Origin: Shewanella gelidimarina
Lineage (GTDB): Bacteria > Pseudomonadota > Gammaproteobacteria > Enterobacterales > Shewanellaceae
Assembly (NCBI RefSeq): GCF_023283945.1
Contig: NZ_JAKIKW010000011.1
Location: 62,001-126,000 of the forward strand
Length of the DNA stretch: 64,000 nucleotides
Direction: 5' to 3'
Position numbers and translations under genes: made by a program. Within the stretch, counting starts at the first letter, position 1; the number at the start of each line of letters is the position of its first letter. The notes under the pieces are model-generated. The model made no database searches and was not told the DNA's origin. It was given only the letters and a program-made list of their open reading frames with translations. Positions 1 to 8,254 of the stretch are shown piece by piece.

Positions 1-94
1 GTTGCTTAAATTCAAGCAAATATGGCCAAAGTAGTTTGAGGACATGCCAGTTAAGCTTACCGATAGGACCGTCGAAATATAAAGAGGGACGCAT
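1..94 (-). CDS. ABC transporter ATP-binding/permease protein, N-terminus only
   Basis: Thirty-one codons of a minus-strand gene run off the left edge. The reading begins MRPSLYFDGPIGKLNW and continues into HVLKLLWPYLLEFK. This recalls the N-terminus of fused membrane/ATPase exporters of the Atm1/MsbA class in Shewanella, where a short cytosolic lead precedes the first transmembrane helix. A GGAAG ribosome-binding site precedes the ATG. No catalytic motif lies inside the window, so the identification rests on remembered similarity of a short stretch. Confidence 0.55.
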   Translation of the reverse strand, partial: MRPSLYFDGPIGKLNWHVLKLLWPYLLEFKQ

Positions 95-436
95 GATCAC
101 TTCCAAAAGTTAAACATTAAAAAACTAAAAACAGACGATATTTAACGCGACTTTATTCCGCTAAAAGGCGATAAATTTATTCACACCTGTAAAAAAAATG
201 TAAATTTATGCTTGAAATATACCGACAAAAAATACTACTTTAGCACTACGCGACAGTATCTTCGGTCACAGTAAGGTGCTTAGCCGTATATTTTCTCATA
301 ACTTTGTATAAAGAAGTGCAAATCCTGTTACTCAGCCGTAACAAATTTGATATTCTCTTTGATGCAATTTTAAGAGTGAACAGAATCAAGGGCATCAAAA
401 ATGCTCGATTCAAGCCAACTATCAAAGGATACAAAC
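95..436. other. Intergenic region between divergent genes
   Basis: AT-rich leader region between the ABC exporter start and the small gene at 437. A TTGATA at 347-352 with a weak TTAAGA about 17 bp later could be the promoter of the small gene. At 401-418 the sequence ATGCTCGATTCAAGCCAA resembles the start of the following gene (ATGTTGGATTCATCCAA), so the 5' end looks partly duplicated. Nothing else is supported. Confidence 0.4.
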
Positions 437-613
437 ATGTTGGATTCATCCAATCAAAAATATCCACCTTTACCACTCATCCAAACATGGATATGGATGA
501 TGACCCAATCTGGAAATCCTGAAATCCAAGAGAAAGGTCAAAGTAATCTTATTACTTCCTTTGGCAGTTTAGCCAAAGCAAATGAGTATCTTATAGAGCA
601 AAATCAACAATAA
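437..613 (+). CDS. Small conserved-looking hypothetical protein (58 aa)
   Basis: Start chosen at the ATG at 437 because AAAGGA sits seven bases upstream; the in-frame ATG at 401 has no such site. The 58-residue product is soluble, with no signal peptide or membrane helix. It holds a tryptophan-rich stretch (PLIQTWIWMMTQSGNPEI) followed by a polar helix ending NEYLIEQNQQ. A strong terminator follows at 655-688, giving a complete small transcription unit. No family is recognised with certainty and no function is offered. The upstream ATG encodes a similar MLDSSQ start, as if the 5' end had been duplicated. Confidence 0.7.
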   Translation: MLDSSNQKYPPLPLIQTWIWMMTQSGNPEIQEKGQSNLITSFGSLAKANEYLIEQNQQ

Positions 614-654
614 CGAAAATTATTACTGATTTTGCTTTTTACAGTACATACATT

Positions 655-688
655 AAGGCTGCTCACCTGAAGTGAACAGCCTTTTTTA
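655..688 (+). terminator. Rho-independent terminator
   Basis: Stem AAGGCTGCTCAC / GTGAACAGCCTT followed by TTTTTT. It ends the small gene at 437-613 and may serve both strands. Confidence 0.85.
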
Positions 689-747
689 TCGCTATGTTTT
701 AACACAAGACACTAGCTTGACATGGTGATAGTGCAGATCGGTTTACA

Positions 748-1689
748 TCAGACTCCTGTCATCTGCCCAGTGTAAAGAATGAAGTTTCGCAGCAACAGAA
801 CTCCAATTAAACTAAAGCTCGCAGTAACAGCGACATAAGCGAACTTTCTGTCTGAAGACACTTTCATCCACAAATTAAATGCCAATGGCAACGTTAGACC
901 AACGCCAACCACGCCGCCCCAGAAAATCCAGCCCCAAAAGCCCTCTCCAATTGCATTCAATGCCGCAACCTCACTTTGACCTCCGGATAAGATAAGCCCC
1001 GCAAAAAAGGTAAATAACAACATGATCTCAACTAAGATCATCGGGATCTCTATGCGATGAATAAACCGCACCTCAACTCCATTGGGGTTACCACGCATTA
1101 ATACACCACCAAGAAGGGTTGCCGCGGCACCAGAAGACAAACCAGAAATGAGGAATAACAGTGGTAACACAGGGTTGTTCAACAAAGGAAAACCAATCAG
1201 TGCTGATAACAAGAAGCCAGTATAAGCCCCAAGTGATAAAGATAAGATCACCAATACACCAGTAATAACATCTTCATGTCGAGCCAATAGTGCCAAGAGT
1301 TTGCTTAGCAATGGCAAACGCTGTTTTAACCACTTCAGCATTGGCGAGCTAAACACGCTACCAATCCACGCGAAGAGCACCACTTGATATGCCAACAGCA
1401 CCAGAACGCCCATCGACATCACCGATGAGGTGTTATAAAACACCAAGATTTTCCAGAATGCCAATGGCTTGGTGAGGTCGATGACCAAAATCCCCAAGCC
1501 TGCACACACGGCAACAGGTGCAATAACTGCTGCAGCCTGAACAAAAGGAGACAGATATGCTTTGTCAGCTAACTTAAAGTGCTTAAGCATAATCGCAAAA
1601 AACACAGCCCCGGCCGATAATCCAGCCAAAAATAGGTAAATAGCAATCGGCCAATGCCAGACTAATCCATCAAAATGAAATGCACTCAT
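748..1689 (-). CDS. nrfD: NrfD/PsrC-type integral membrane quinol dehydrogenase subunit
   Basis: A 313-residue polytopic membrane protein with about eight hydrophobic helices, the usual size and form of NrfD, the quinol-oxidising anchor of the NrfBCD electron-transfer module. The start overlaps the stop of the ferredoxin gene at 1686-2369 by four bases, so the two are translationally coupled. In the canonical pathway NrfD takes electrons from quinol and passes them through NrfC and the pentahaem NrfB to nitrite reductase NrfA. No nrfA lies nearby, so the terminal acceptor could be another periplasmic reductase. PsrC or PhsC are the main alternatives; the adjacent pentahaem gene favours NrfD. 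Confidence 0.88.
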   Translation of the reverse strand: MSAFHFDGLVWHWPIAIYLFLAGLSAGAVFFAIMLKHFKLADKAYLSPFVQAAAVIAPVAVCAGLGILVIDLTKPLAFWKILVFYNTSSVMSMGVLVLLAYQVVLFAWIGSVFSSPMLKWLKQRLPLLSKLLALLARHEDVITGVLVILSLSLGAYTGFLLSALIGFPLLNNPVLPLLFLISGLSSGAAATLLGGVLMRGNPNGVEVRFIHRIEIPMILVEIMLLFTFFAGLILSGGQSEVAALNAIGEGFWGWIFWGGVVGVGLTLPLAFNLWMKVSSDRKFAYVAVTASFSLIGVLLLRNFILYTGQMTGV

Positions 1690-2369
1690 AGCACTATCTC
1701 CCCATCAATCGTCCGCACATGGAATAGTTTTGGTCGAGTCCCTAAGTCTACTTTCTCCCGATAAGTGGGTTTAGACTTAAGCGTTTTAACTAATGCGGAA
1801 TCAGGATCTTTCAAATTACCAAACACTAATGCATTCGTTGGACACGCCAAAACACAAGCGGGTTGCAGGCCTTCACTTAACTGAGTTTGCTGACAGAAAT
1901 CACATTTATCAGCCACTTTAGTCTCAGGATTGATAAAGCGTATTTGATATGGACAAGCGGCAATACAGTATTGGCAACCCACACAACGGTCTTCATTAAC
2001 CGCAACAATGCCTGTTTCTTTATCAATATAAGCCGCTCCTGTAGGGCATACTTTGACACAAGGTGCAGCTTCGCAGTGCTGGCAAGAATGTCGGATAAAA
2101 CGATAGCTCTGATCCGGGTATTCCCCAAAGGGTCCGCTACGCTCAATCTTGACCCGAGTGACCCCATAAGGGACATGGTTCACTTCACGGCAAGCGTCTT
2201 CGCAGGCATTACAGCCAATACAGAGGTTCTCATCATGCACCATGGCATACTTGAGGCCATTGTCCTGTTCGGAAATATTCGCTTGTGGAGCCTTGGTCAC
2301 TGTATAAACTGACATGCCCGCAATAACACCACCACAGCCTTTTAGAAAACGTCTCTTTGAATTATCCAC
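1686..2369 (-). CDS. nrfC: NrfC-type four-cluster ferredoxin, Tat-exported
   Basis: A 227-residue protein with a twin-arginine signal (KRRFLKGCGG) and four [4Fe-4S] cysteine groups in NrfC/PsrB order: CIGCNACEDAC, CQHCEAAPCVKVCP, CVGCQYCIAACP and CDFCQQTQ...CVLACP. It would sit on the periplasmic face of NrfD and relay electrons from quinol to the pentahaem cytochrome encoded at 2382-2855. Stop and start overlap with nrfD. PsrB and PhsB are close relatives; the multihaem partner supports the Nrf assignment. Confidence 0.9.
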   Translation of the reverse strand: MDNSKRRFLKGCGGVIAGMSVYTVTKAPQANISEQDNGLKYAMVHDENLCIGCNACEDACREVNHVPYGVTRVKIERSGPFGEYPDQSYRFIRHSCQHCEAAPCVKVCPTGAAYIDKETGIVAVNEDRCVGCQYCIAACPYQIRFINPETKVADKCDFCQQTQLSEGLQPACVLACPTNALVFGNLKDPDSALVKTLKSKPTYREKVDLGTRPKLFHVRTIDGEIVL

Positions 2370-2381
2370 AGTACACCTCCT

Positions 2382-2855
2382 TTATATTTCAGCTCGATGA
2401 CATTTAGCACATGACTGACTAAGCGCCGGGCCTGACAGCAATAATGCAGGGTCAGTTTCAGGATGTAATTGATGGCACTGACCACAAGAAACTCGTTTCG
2501 CATGTACATTGTGAGTCCAATGAACTGTGGCGAGCTGTTGATGCTCATGACACGCTAAACACTGTTGTGCCTGTGTTTTTATAGCGGTGTCACTCTTAGC
2601 GCCAAATGCAATAATCGAAGCGCCTTTTCGAGGGTGTTTACCTTTTTCACCATGGCAATCTTCACAGGTTAGTGCCAGTCCTTGGTTGGCATGTAATCCC
2701 AACATTTGGCCATTACGTTTATGGCACTTTAAACAAGCACTATTCGCTACTGTTCCAGCATCTTTAGCTAAAGCTGAACTTGGAAAGCTCACCCACAGTA
2801 AAGCAAACCAAACAATATAGAGTAAGACAACGCCGTAACGGTTAGTAATCGACAT
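2382..2855 (-). CDS. nrfB: NrfB-like periplasmic pentahaem cytochrome c
   Basis: The product has a signal peptide ending SSALAKDA and five CXXCH haem-binding motifs (CLKCH, CEDCH, CLACH, CGQCH, CAKCH), the number found in NrfB, the soluble electron donor to NrfA. At about 157 residues it is a little shorter than E. coli NrfB. The ATG at 2855 has AAGG at good spacing; a GTG one codon earlier is possible. It is the first gene of a compact three-gene unit with nrfC and nrfD. The missing nrfA next door is the odd feature. Confidence 0.85.
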   Translation of the reverse strand: MSITNRYGVVLLYIVWFALLWVSFPSSALAKDAGTVANSACLKCHKRNGQMLGLHANQGLALTCEDCHGEKGKHPRKGASIIAFGAKSDTAIKTQAQQCLACHEHQQLATVHWTHNVHAKRVSCGQCHQLHPETDPALLLSGPALSQSCAKCHRAEI

Positions 2856-2903
2856 CACAAAACCTTACACCGATAGGTGAATACAAAAAAGTTTAAGAAA
2901 ATG

Positions 2904-2928
2904 AGCGCCAAACAGTATGTTTAGCGCT
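2904..2928 (-). terminator. Hairpin between the DUF2726 gene and nrfB
   Basis: Inverted repeat AGCGCCAAACA / TGTTTAGCGCT with one mismatch. On the minus strand a T-rich but interrupted tract follows. It probably ends or attenuates the transcript of the upstream gene before nrfB. Confidence 0.5.
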
Positions 2929-2945
2929 AGGTTGGACGTGCTTGC

Positions 2946-3449
2946 TTATGCGGCGAGAGCCGTCTTTATCAACGCTTCATCGCAGTGCTTATGCTTATCT
3001 AACTTGATGAATTGCACACCAATATAGTCTAAGCACTTCTCAACAAATTTAGCTTGTTCAGGGGAGCTATCATCGGGATTGCTAATCACCAACTTTACTG
3101 AAGAAGATTCATTGTCGATAACAACATAATCAAGATGGCAATGTTCCATAAAATCTTGAACCTCTTCGTGATTATTAACCGATTCGTCAATATCAACCAC
3201 ATTCACCAATGACGCACCATAAAGAATGTCGTAACGTGTGTTTGCAATCGCTTTTAAGCTTTTTAAAAAGTGCATAGACTCTTTATCAAGTAGATGCGGT
3301 TTAATGCTGATTTCAGCCCCAACCCTTTCGACTTCACTTGACTTAAAAAATTTAATACACGTCATAACAAATGTCACAATGACGAAAGGAACAATCAGGA
3401 ATAAAACAAAGTATATAAAAGCATAACTTAGTATTACGGTGGCGTTCAT
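2946..3449 (-). CDS. Membrane-anchored DUF2726-like protein
   Basis: A 167-residue protein with one strong N-terminal membrane helix (about residues 8-32) followed by a cytosolic domain. The pattern LLDKESMHFLKSLKAI ... YDILYGASLVNVVDI ... LDYVVID ... KCLDYIGVQFIKL fits DUF2726, a small domain distantly related to restriction-endonuclease-like folds and usually anchored this way. The ATG is preceded by GGAGG. It is transcribed toward nrfBCD but a hairpin lies between them. The function of the family is unknown, and the charged catalytic positions expected of a nuclease are not obvious here. Confidence 0.75.
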   Translation of the reverse strand: MNATVILSYAFIYFVLFLIVPFVIVTFVMTCIKFFKSSEVERVGAEISIKPHLLDKESMHFLKSLKAIANTRYDILYGASLVNVVDIDESVNNHEEVQDFMEHCHLDYVVIDNESSSVKLVISNPDDSSPEQAKFVEKCLDYIGVQFIKLDKHKHCDEALIKTALAA

Positions 3450-3839
3450 GATAAACCTCCAATGAATTTATTTACTAACTTAACCCTCGAGTTAATTATT
3501 ACCTCTCAAAACATGACTTAGCAACAGATATGAAAAACCTTTTACCAAAAATTAAAACAAGGTCGCAATATCGATTTCCGACGTTAATCATTACAGATAA
3601 TCAAAAAGTAGATATAGGACTATCACAATATGGAAAACTATAAATCACATATCACAGAAAGCATGCATTATACTTTCAAAACAACAAGATAAGAAAATAA
3701 AAAGATAAGCAGTACAGTTATAAAAAACATATTAATGACATGATAAATCTTTATTGCTTTTAATTGAATTAATATTTTACCGTAAGTTATAATTAATATA
3801 TTGTAATTGTAGAAGTGGTAAATTCTAGGGGTATTTAAT
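3450..3839. other. AT-rich divergent intergenic region
   Basis: Lies between the minus-strand DUF2726 gene and the plus-strand LysR gene, so it should hold both promoters. It is strongly AT-rich with a long A/T stretch at 3660-3800. No confident operator or RNA was recognised. Confidence 0.4.
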
Positions 3840-4838
3840 ATGCGCAACATAACTATTGATAATCTAGATATGCTAAGCATTAACATTCTCGTCAATTTAT
3901 ATGAAGAGCATTCAGCTACCTTTGTTGCAAAAAAAATGAACATTCCGGCACCTAAAGTAAGTCGTTGCTTACAAAATGCGAGAGTCATATTTAACAACCC
4001 GCTTTTTATTCGGAAAAAACATGGATTAATTCCTAACGAATTTACTCAACAACTCTACCCCATCGCCAAAGAGCTTCTACAGTGTTCTGAACACCTGCAA
4101 CAGCTATCCGTATGCGCCAAAGATTTAAGCAACAGTGAAATCAATATCTATGCGAGTGACATGCTAGTACAACACCTCCCGCAACAACTCAGCAGTGCTA
4201 TCAACCAGTCTGATCTGCCCATAAGCTATAAGTTGCACACTCAATCGATTAATGTGTTTAACGATATCAATAACGGAGTCACTGATATTGCAATACTCAC
4301 GGAATCAAATCCGCAGTTATTACAATTTTATGCCAACAACTTGGATATCGTCCCTTTGCAAAAGCTCAACCATATCTATCTAGTGTGCGACTTGCATCAC
4401 CCCATTTTAAAACAAGAGTTGGATATCGATACCATAGCCAGTTATCCCTATGTTAAGGCGTATAACCTAGCAACTCCCACCTCAGTTGATCCCTTTATAT
4501 TCTATTGTCAGCAACACCATATCCACTGCCGACTAGCTAATATAGATAACGTTGATGACAGTCCTAGTTTCCATGACTTGTACCCACTGCTCGCAGATAG
4601 CGAAAACCTTGCACTTCTGCCTTACAGTAAAATATATGAGCAAAGTAACTTACTACCTGGGCTACACGTTTGCTGTTTATCAGAAATGGAAACCAACCGA
4701 CTCTACTTATCTCAGTCTCACCCAACACTTTATCTTGTGAGAGCTAAAGGAAATCATTCCGAAAACTTTGATCGACTAACCGAAGCTCTTAGTCAAATAG
4801 TGACTCATAGTGGGCATCTATATCGTCATAACCAGTAA
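3840..4838 (+). CDS. LysR-family transcriptional regulator
   Basis: A 332-residue LysR-type regulator: N-terminal winged helix-turn-helix (about residues 8-65, with AKKMNIPAPKVSRCLQNAR as the recognition region) and a C-terminal LysR substrate-binding domain. It lacks the common FFRVAE start and has a FIRKKHGLIPN motif. The neighbouring regulator at 5018-6091 has the matching FIRQKYGFEPN, so the two look like diverged paralogues. The start is preceded by AGGGGT. Its target genes cannot be deduced from the context. Confidence 0.88.
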   Translation: MRNITIDNLDMLSINILVNLYEEHSATFVAKKMNIPAPKVSRCLQNARVIFNNPLFIRKKHGLIPNEFTQQLYPIAKELLQCSEHLQQLSVCAKDLSNSEINIYASDMLVQHLPQQLSSAINQSDLPISYKLHTQSINVFNDINNGVTDIAILTESNPQLLQFYANNLDIVPLQKLNHIYLVCDLHHPILKQELDIDTIASYPYVKAYNLATPTSVDPFIFYCQQHHIHCRLANIDNVDDSPSFHDLYPLLADSENLALLPYSKIYEQSNLLPGLHVCCLSEMETNRLYLSQSHPTLYLVRAKGNHSENFDRLTEALSQIVTHSGHLYRHNQ

Positions 4839-4858
4839 TACTATTAATTTTTGCGAGC

Positions 4859-5010
4859 GTATTAGGGGTTGTTGATCTCTCGAACTTAGTTTCTGTTCGA
4901 TTCTTTACCGTAAGGAGTAATGATTTGAGTACAAGGCTTGTGCGATGATTTAGCAACCTAAGCGAAAAGCGCGTAACGCATTCTAGTCATAAAAGACTAA
5001 AAGCATTGAA
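4859..5010. repeat. Candidate dispersed intergenic repeat
   Basis: This non-coding block starts GTATTAGGGGTTGTTG and runs almost to the stop of the minus-strand LysR gene. The same 16-mer recurs at 7169-7184, followed by an ACAAGGCT word that is also present here. I recall similar blocks between genes in Shewanella genomes. It could be a decayed non-autonomous element. Only the short shared words are directly visible in this window. Confidence 0.4.
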
Positions 5011-5017
5011 ACGAACC

Positions 5018-6091
5018 CTAAGGGCCGCATTTATTGGCTACCATACAAGAACGCTGCAGACAGTCGGCATCGCACTGTAACGCAGAACAAGATTTATTGG
5101 TGCAACATGTCGTCAGAGGTTTAGCAGGGCTGGTTGATGTGGTGATGTTATCGTAATGACTTTGCATCTCCACTAATTTGTCACCTAATAAGTTTCTTAG
5201 GCAGTTAACCATCGGAGAGAGCACACTTTGATGGCAATGCAGATAATAACTGTCACTCGTTAATTCTGGAGCATTGCGCCAATCATCAGAGATATCGACA
5301 AAATCAACATCTTTTCTATTTTCAAAATAATAGTAAGACATTGCAGACACTAAAATACCCACATCTCCGGTCATGCTGACGTGATCAACCACCATACGAA
5401 CACTTGGACTCTTGAGCACGACCTTAATATCGATATCCTTTGCTTGCGCATACTCCTCAATACGGTGCATCTGATGGCCTTGCAAATTAGAATTTACCAG
5501 CGCAATTTTATAATCAAAGATATCTTTCAGTGGTTGAGAAGATTCAAGAATCGGGTGACCCGTTTTGGCGACAATAAAGAAATGTGTGATATCGCCAATT
5601 TTGGTGTCATTTACCATTGGGTGATTAACCGGCTCAATAGAAATTGAGCAATCGATTTTACCTTGGCACAATCGCTGACTGACCGTTTCAGACCAAGGCT
5701 GTACATTGACATAAACACCACCATCAACACAGCGACATGATTGCTGAATACAATTAAGCACCATTAGTGACCAATGCTCATTTGCCGCAAACGTTAACTC
5801 ATAGGGGGCTTCTCTTTTGTCTAACGTCGTTTCAATAATTTTATCAAACTGCTGCAATATGGTTTGCACCATAGGTGTTATTTTTAAGGCGACTTGATTC
5901 GGTTCAAAGCCGTACTTTTGCCTTATAAATAGCTCATCACCCAGAACGTCTCGTAAGGTTGTAAGCGCACGACTGACTTTAGACTGGGTTGTAGCCAGTT
6001 TTTCAGCAACTGTACTGCCATTTTTTAGCTCAACTAGACCAATAAAGACCTGCAAAGTAAAATAATCAAGCCGACTGACTTGTTTCAACAT
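5018..6091 (-). CDS. LysR-family regulator with cysteine-rich C-terminal tail
   Basis: The start is the ATG at 6091 (AAGGA nine bases upstream, followed by MLKQVSRLDYFTLQ), giving about 357 residues; a longer reading to 6175 adds an unrelated lead. An N-terminal winged helix-turn-helix (AEKLATTQSKVSRALTTLR) is followed by a LysR effector domain. Beyond the normal end is a tail of about 40 residues with seven cysteines (TTCC, KSCSALQCDADC, RSCMVANKC). That is not usual in LysR proteins and could bind metal or sense redox state. The gene ends where the repeat-like block 4859-5010 begins. Confidence 0.87.
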   Translation of the reverse strand: MLKQVSRLDYFTLQVFIGLVELKNGSTVAEKLATTQSKVSRALTTLRDVLGDELFIRQKYGFEPNQVALKITPMVQTILQQFDKIIETTLDKREAPYELTFAANEHWSLMVLNCIQQSCRCVDGGVYVNVQPWSETVSQRLCQGKIDCSISIEPVNHPMVNDTKIGDITHFFIVAKTGHPILESSQPLKDIFDYKIALVNSNLQGHQMHRIEEYAQAKDIDIKVVLKSPSVRMVVDHVSMTGDVGILVSAMSYYYFENRKDVDFVDISDDWRNAPELTSDSYYLHCHQSVLSPMVNCLRNLLGDKLVEMQSHYDNITTSTSPAKPLTTCCTNKSCSALQCDADCLQRSCMVANKCGP

Positions 6092-6522
6092 TAGTCCTAT
6101 CCTTTTGCTAACGATTGATATAGAAAAACGCCCCTTTTCTAATGGGAGATTGCAACACAACGCATCAGTGACCACTGCTCCAATATATGATCTGCAACCA
6201 TCCTTTTTAGCATCTAGATAAAATGAATACAGAGCGGCTCGTCACAATCTAACACTCAACTATACACCTTAATTTTGAAATTATATTTACCTATTTAAAT
6301 TAACAACTTACCTGCAAAATAAAATAATTATATAGAATAAAGAAATGCCAATACTAATCATTTAAACAGTGTTCGCATTCGTTTTTACAATGGTGGATAT
6401 TTCAGAAAATATTTGTTTCATGAATGCTGGTATTAACAACAAAAAATGACTCACTAAGGACCAAAAATCAGGATGGGAAAGTAGGGTAAAAAAGGAAGGA
6501 TAGCGGGCATCAATCTGGCAAT
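6092..6522. other. AT-rich intergenic region
   Basis: Upstream region of the minus-strand LysR gene and downstream region of the minus-strand FMN reductase. It is AT-rich with no supported gene or RNA. Promoter elements for the LysR gene presumably lie near 6100-6200. Confidence 0.4.
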
Positions 6523-6548
6523 AAAAAAGCCTGATGTTCTAATCAGGC
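6523..6548 (-). terminator. Rho-independent terminator of the FMN reductase gene
   Basis: Stem GCCTGATGTTCTAATCAGGC with an A-run on its left, which reads as a U-run on the minus strand. Confidence 0.85.
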
Positions 6549-6597
6549 GTTATCTTAGTTCATCAGCCTTAATGAACATGTCTAAAAAATTGGTTTG

Positions 6598-7122
6598 TTA
6601 TTTCAACCCTGCTAACGCAGCCACTAATGCTGTTTTTAGCTCTGGGTTTCTAAGTTCCTGCTTTTCCATATCAAAGTTATCGAAAAAGCTTGGGATAGAA
6701 AGCGAACCTTTTACATCGGCTGCAAAGTACGGTGCTGAACCAGAAGCCGCCGCCAGCACTGAAGATGCGCCACCCGGTCCAGGGGAAGTTGCCAGTAATA
6801 CCATAGGAGTATTCTGGAACACTTTCATGTCAATACGTGAGGTCCAGTCAAACAAGTTCTTATACGCGGCAGTGTATGAGCCGTTATGTTCAGCAAAAGA
6901 GATAATAATGGCATCGGCTTCACCTAACTTAGCAAAAAACGTTTGCGCAAGTTCCGGCTGACCTAATAGCTCCTCTCTATCTTGGCTAAAAATTGGCATC
7001 TCAAAATCATTGATGTCTAAGATTTCAACTTCAGCACCTTCGACTAAAGAAGCCGCGTAAGTGGCAAGCTGCTTGTTGATTGACTTAGTGCTGTTACTCG
7101 CTGCAAAGGCTAATAGTTTCAT
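6598..7122 (-). CDS. NADPH-dependent FMN reductase family protein
   Basis: Start at the ATG at 7122 (MKLLAFAASN), which fits the family; a longer reading to 7206 adds a threonine-rich lead with no known counterpart. The roughly 174-residue product has a flavodoxin-like fold: the phosphate-binding loop AASNSTKSINKQLA at the N-terminus, EHNGSYTAAYKNLFDW in the middle and TSPGPGGASSV toward the C-terminus. Such enzymes reduce FMN, quinones or related acceptors with NAD(P)H in the cytosol. It is divergent from the LysR gene at 7298, which probably controls it. The physiological substrate is unknown. Confidence 0.88.
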   Translation of the reverse strand: MKLLAFAASNSTKSINKQLATYAASLVEGAEVEILDINDFEMPIFSQDREELLGQPELAQTFFAKLGEADAIIISFAEHNGSYTAAYKNLFDWTSRIDMKVFQNTPMVLLATSPGPGGASSVLAAASGSAPYFAADVKGSLSIPSFFDNFDMEKQELRNPELKTALVAALAGLK

Positions 7123-7145
7123 GTTCTGACTCTCTATTCTGTTAA

Positions 7146-7167
7146 CGCTGCAGTTAAATCTGCAGCG
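7146..7167. promoter_or_regulatory. Perfect inverted repeat in the divergent promoter region
   Basis: CGCTGCAG / CTGCAGCG around a six-base centre, 24-45 bases upstream of the FMN reductase start. It could be the binding site of the divergent LysR regulator or a hairpin in the leader. Confidence 0.4.
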
Positions 7168-7297
7168 TGTATTAGGGGTTGTTGTCGTAGTAACGATTAG
7201 CGACAAGGCTAAGTTTTGAGCGACAATCCGATAGAGATAAGTGTATATTACAATCCATACGTGATTAATAACCTTAAAAGATAATAACTATTTCCAT

Positions 7298-8194
7298 ATG
7301 ACTCTTAATAAACTGTTTGATGGCGTAGTGATATTTGCTCAAGTCGTAAAGAGTGGTGGTTTCTCTGCGGCAGCCGAAGCCATGGGCCATTCAACCTCTT
7401 ATATCAGTAAAGAGGTTAATAAACTCGAAGCGCGCCTCGGCGTTAGACTACTCAACCGAACGACTCGCTCTATCGGCTTAACTCCTGAGGGTGATGCCTA
7501 TTATCAACAATGTCAGCAGTTAATTACCGACGCCGAGCTGGCGATAGGCTTAATCACTCAACATGATGTCAGTCCCCGAGGAATATTAAAACTAAGCTGC
7601 CCGATAGGCTTTGCGCAAAATCACCTTGAGCCCATTATCTCTGAATATCTGCAGCGCTACCCTAACGTCAGCTTAGAGTTAGACTTAAGTGATAAACGCA
7701 CTGATGTGGTTGCCGATGGTTACGATCTTGCTATTAGAGCATCATCACAGCTCGATGAATCCAGCCTTATTTGTCGCAAGCTTTATTCCTGTAAAGCCTT
7801 TACTGTGGCTTCAAAAAACTATATTTCACGCCATGGTAAGCCTTACCATCCACGCGAGTTAGCCAATCATAATGGGATCTGTTATTCCAATCTAAAATCG
7901 CCGAGCCGCTGGGATTATATCGATAGCGATGGTAAACCCTTTTTTGTTGATGTGCGCCCTAAAGTTCTCTGTAACAATGGCCATATGCAACTGGCGATGG
8001 TGCTTGAAGGTCATGGCATAGCCAGGCTACCCAGCTTCTATATGCAAGAGGCGTTGCAGAGTAATCAACTTGAAGTGCTGTTTGATACCTTTCCAACAAT
8101 CGACGTTGATGTCTTTGTGATCTACCCGAGTCGAAAACATTTATCGCCAAAAGTGAGGGCCTTTATTGATCTCGCGGCTGAGCGATTGGGCTAA
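7298..8194 (+). CDS. LysR-family transcriptional regulator
   Basis: A standard-length LysR protein of 298 residues. The helix-turn-helix near residues 18-45 (GGFSAAAEAMGHSTSYISKEVNKLEARLGVR, interrupted here for length) leads into LLNRTTRSIGLTPEGDAYY, typical of the AaeR/DsdC-like group that regulates small-molecule detoxification. The C-terminal effector domain is intact. It faces the FMN reductase gene with 175 bp between starts, the usual arrangement of a LysR protein and its target. Confidence 0.9.
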   Translation: MTLNKLFDGVVIFAQVVKSGGFSAAAEAMGHSTSYISKEVNKLEARLGVRLLNRTTRSIGLTPEGDAYYQQCQQLITDAELAIGLITQHDVSPRGILKLSCPIGFAQNHLEPIISEYLQRYPNVSLELDLSDKRTDVVADGYDLAIRASSQLDESSLICRKLYSCKAFTVASKNYISRHGKPYHPRELANHNGICYSNLKSPSRWDYIDSDGKPFFVDVRPKVLCNNGHMQLAMVLEGHGIARLPSFYMQEALQSNQLEVLFDTFPTIDVDVFVIYPSRKHLSPKVRAFIDLAAERLG

Positions 8195-8207
8195 CGAGGT
8201 TACAAAA

Positions 8208-8231
8208 ATAAAGCCGCGAACGCGGCTTTAT
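8208..8231. terminator. Bidirectional terminator
   Basis: Symmetric stem ATAAAGCCGC / GCGGCTTTAT between the converging LysR gene and the gene at 8255-9025. Confidence 0.8.
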
Positions 8232-8254
8232 GGTCTAGCTATCTATTTGAGTCA

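Noticed and set aside
246..476. 76-residue minus-strand frame
   Set aside because: Overlaps the better-supported small gene at 437 and lacks a ribosome-binding site.
1887..2312. 141-residue open frame on the plus strand
   Set aside because: It lies antisense within the well-supported NrfC-type gene; no ribosome-binding site or domain.
3668..3997. 109-residue antisense frame over the LysR start
   Set aside because: Runs through AT-rich leader and the helix-turn-helix of the LysR gene; composition is that of non-coding sequence.
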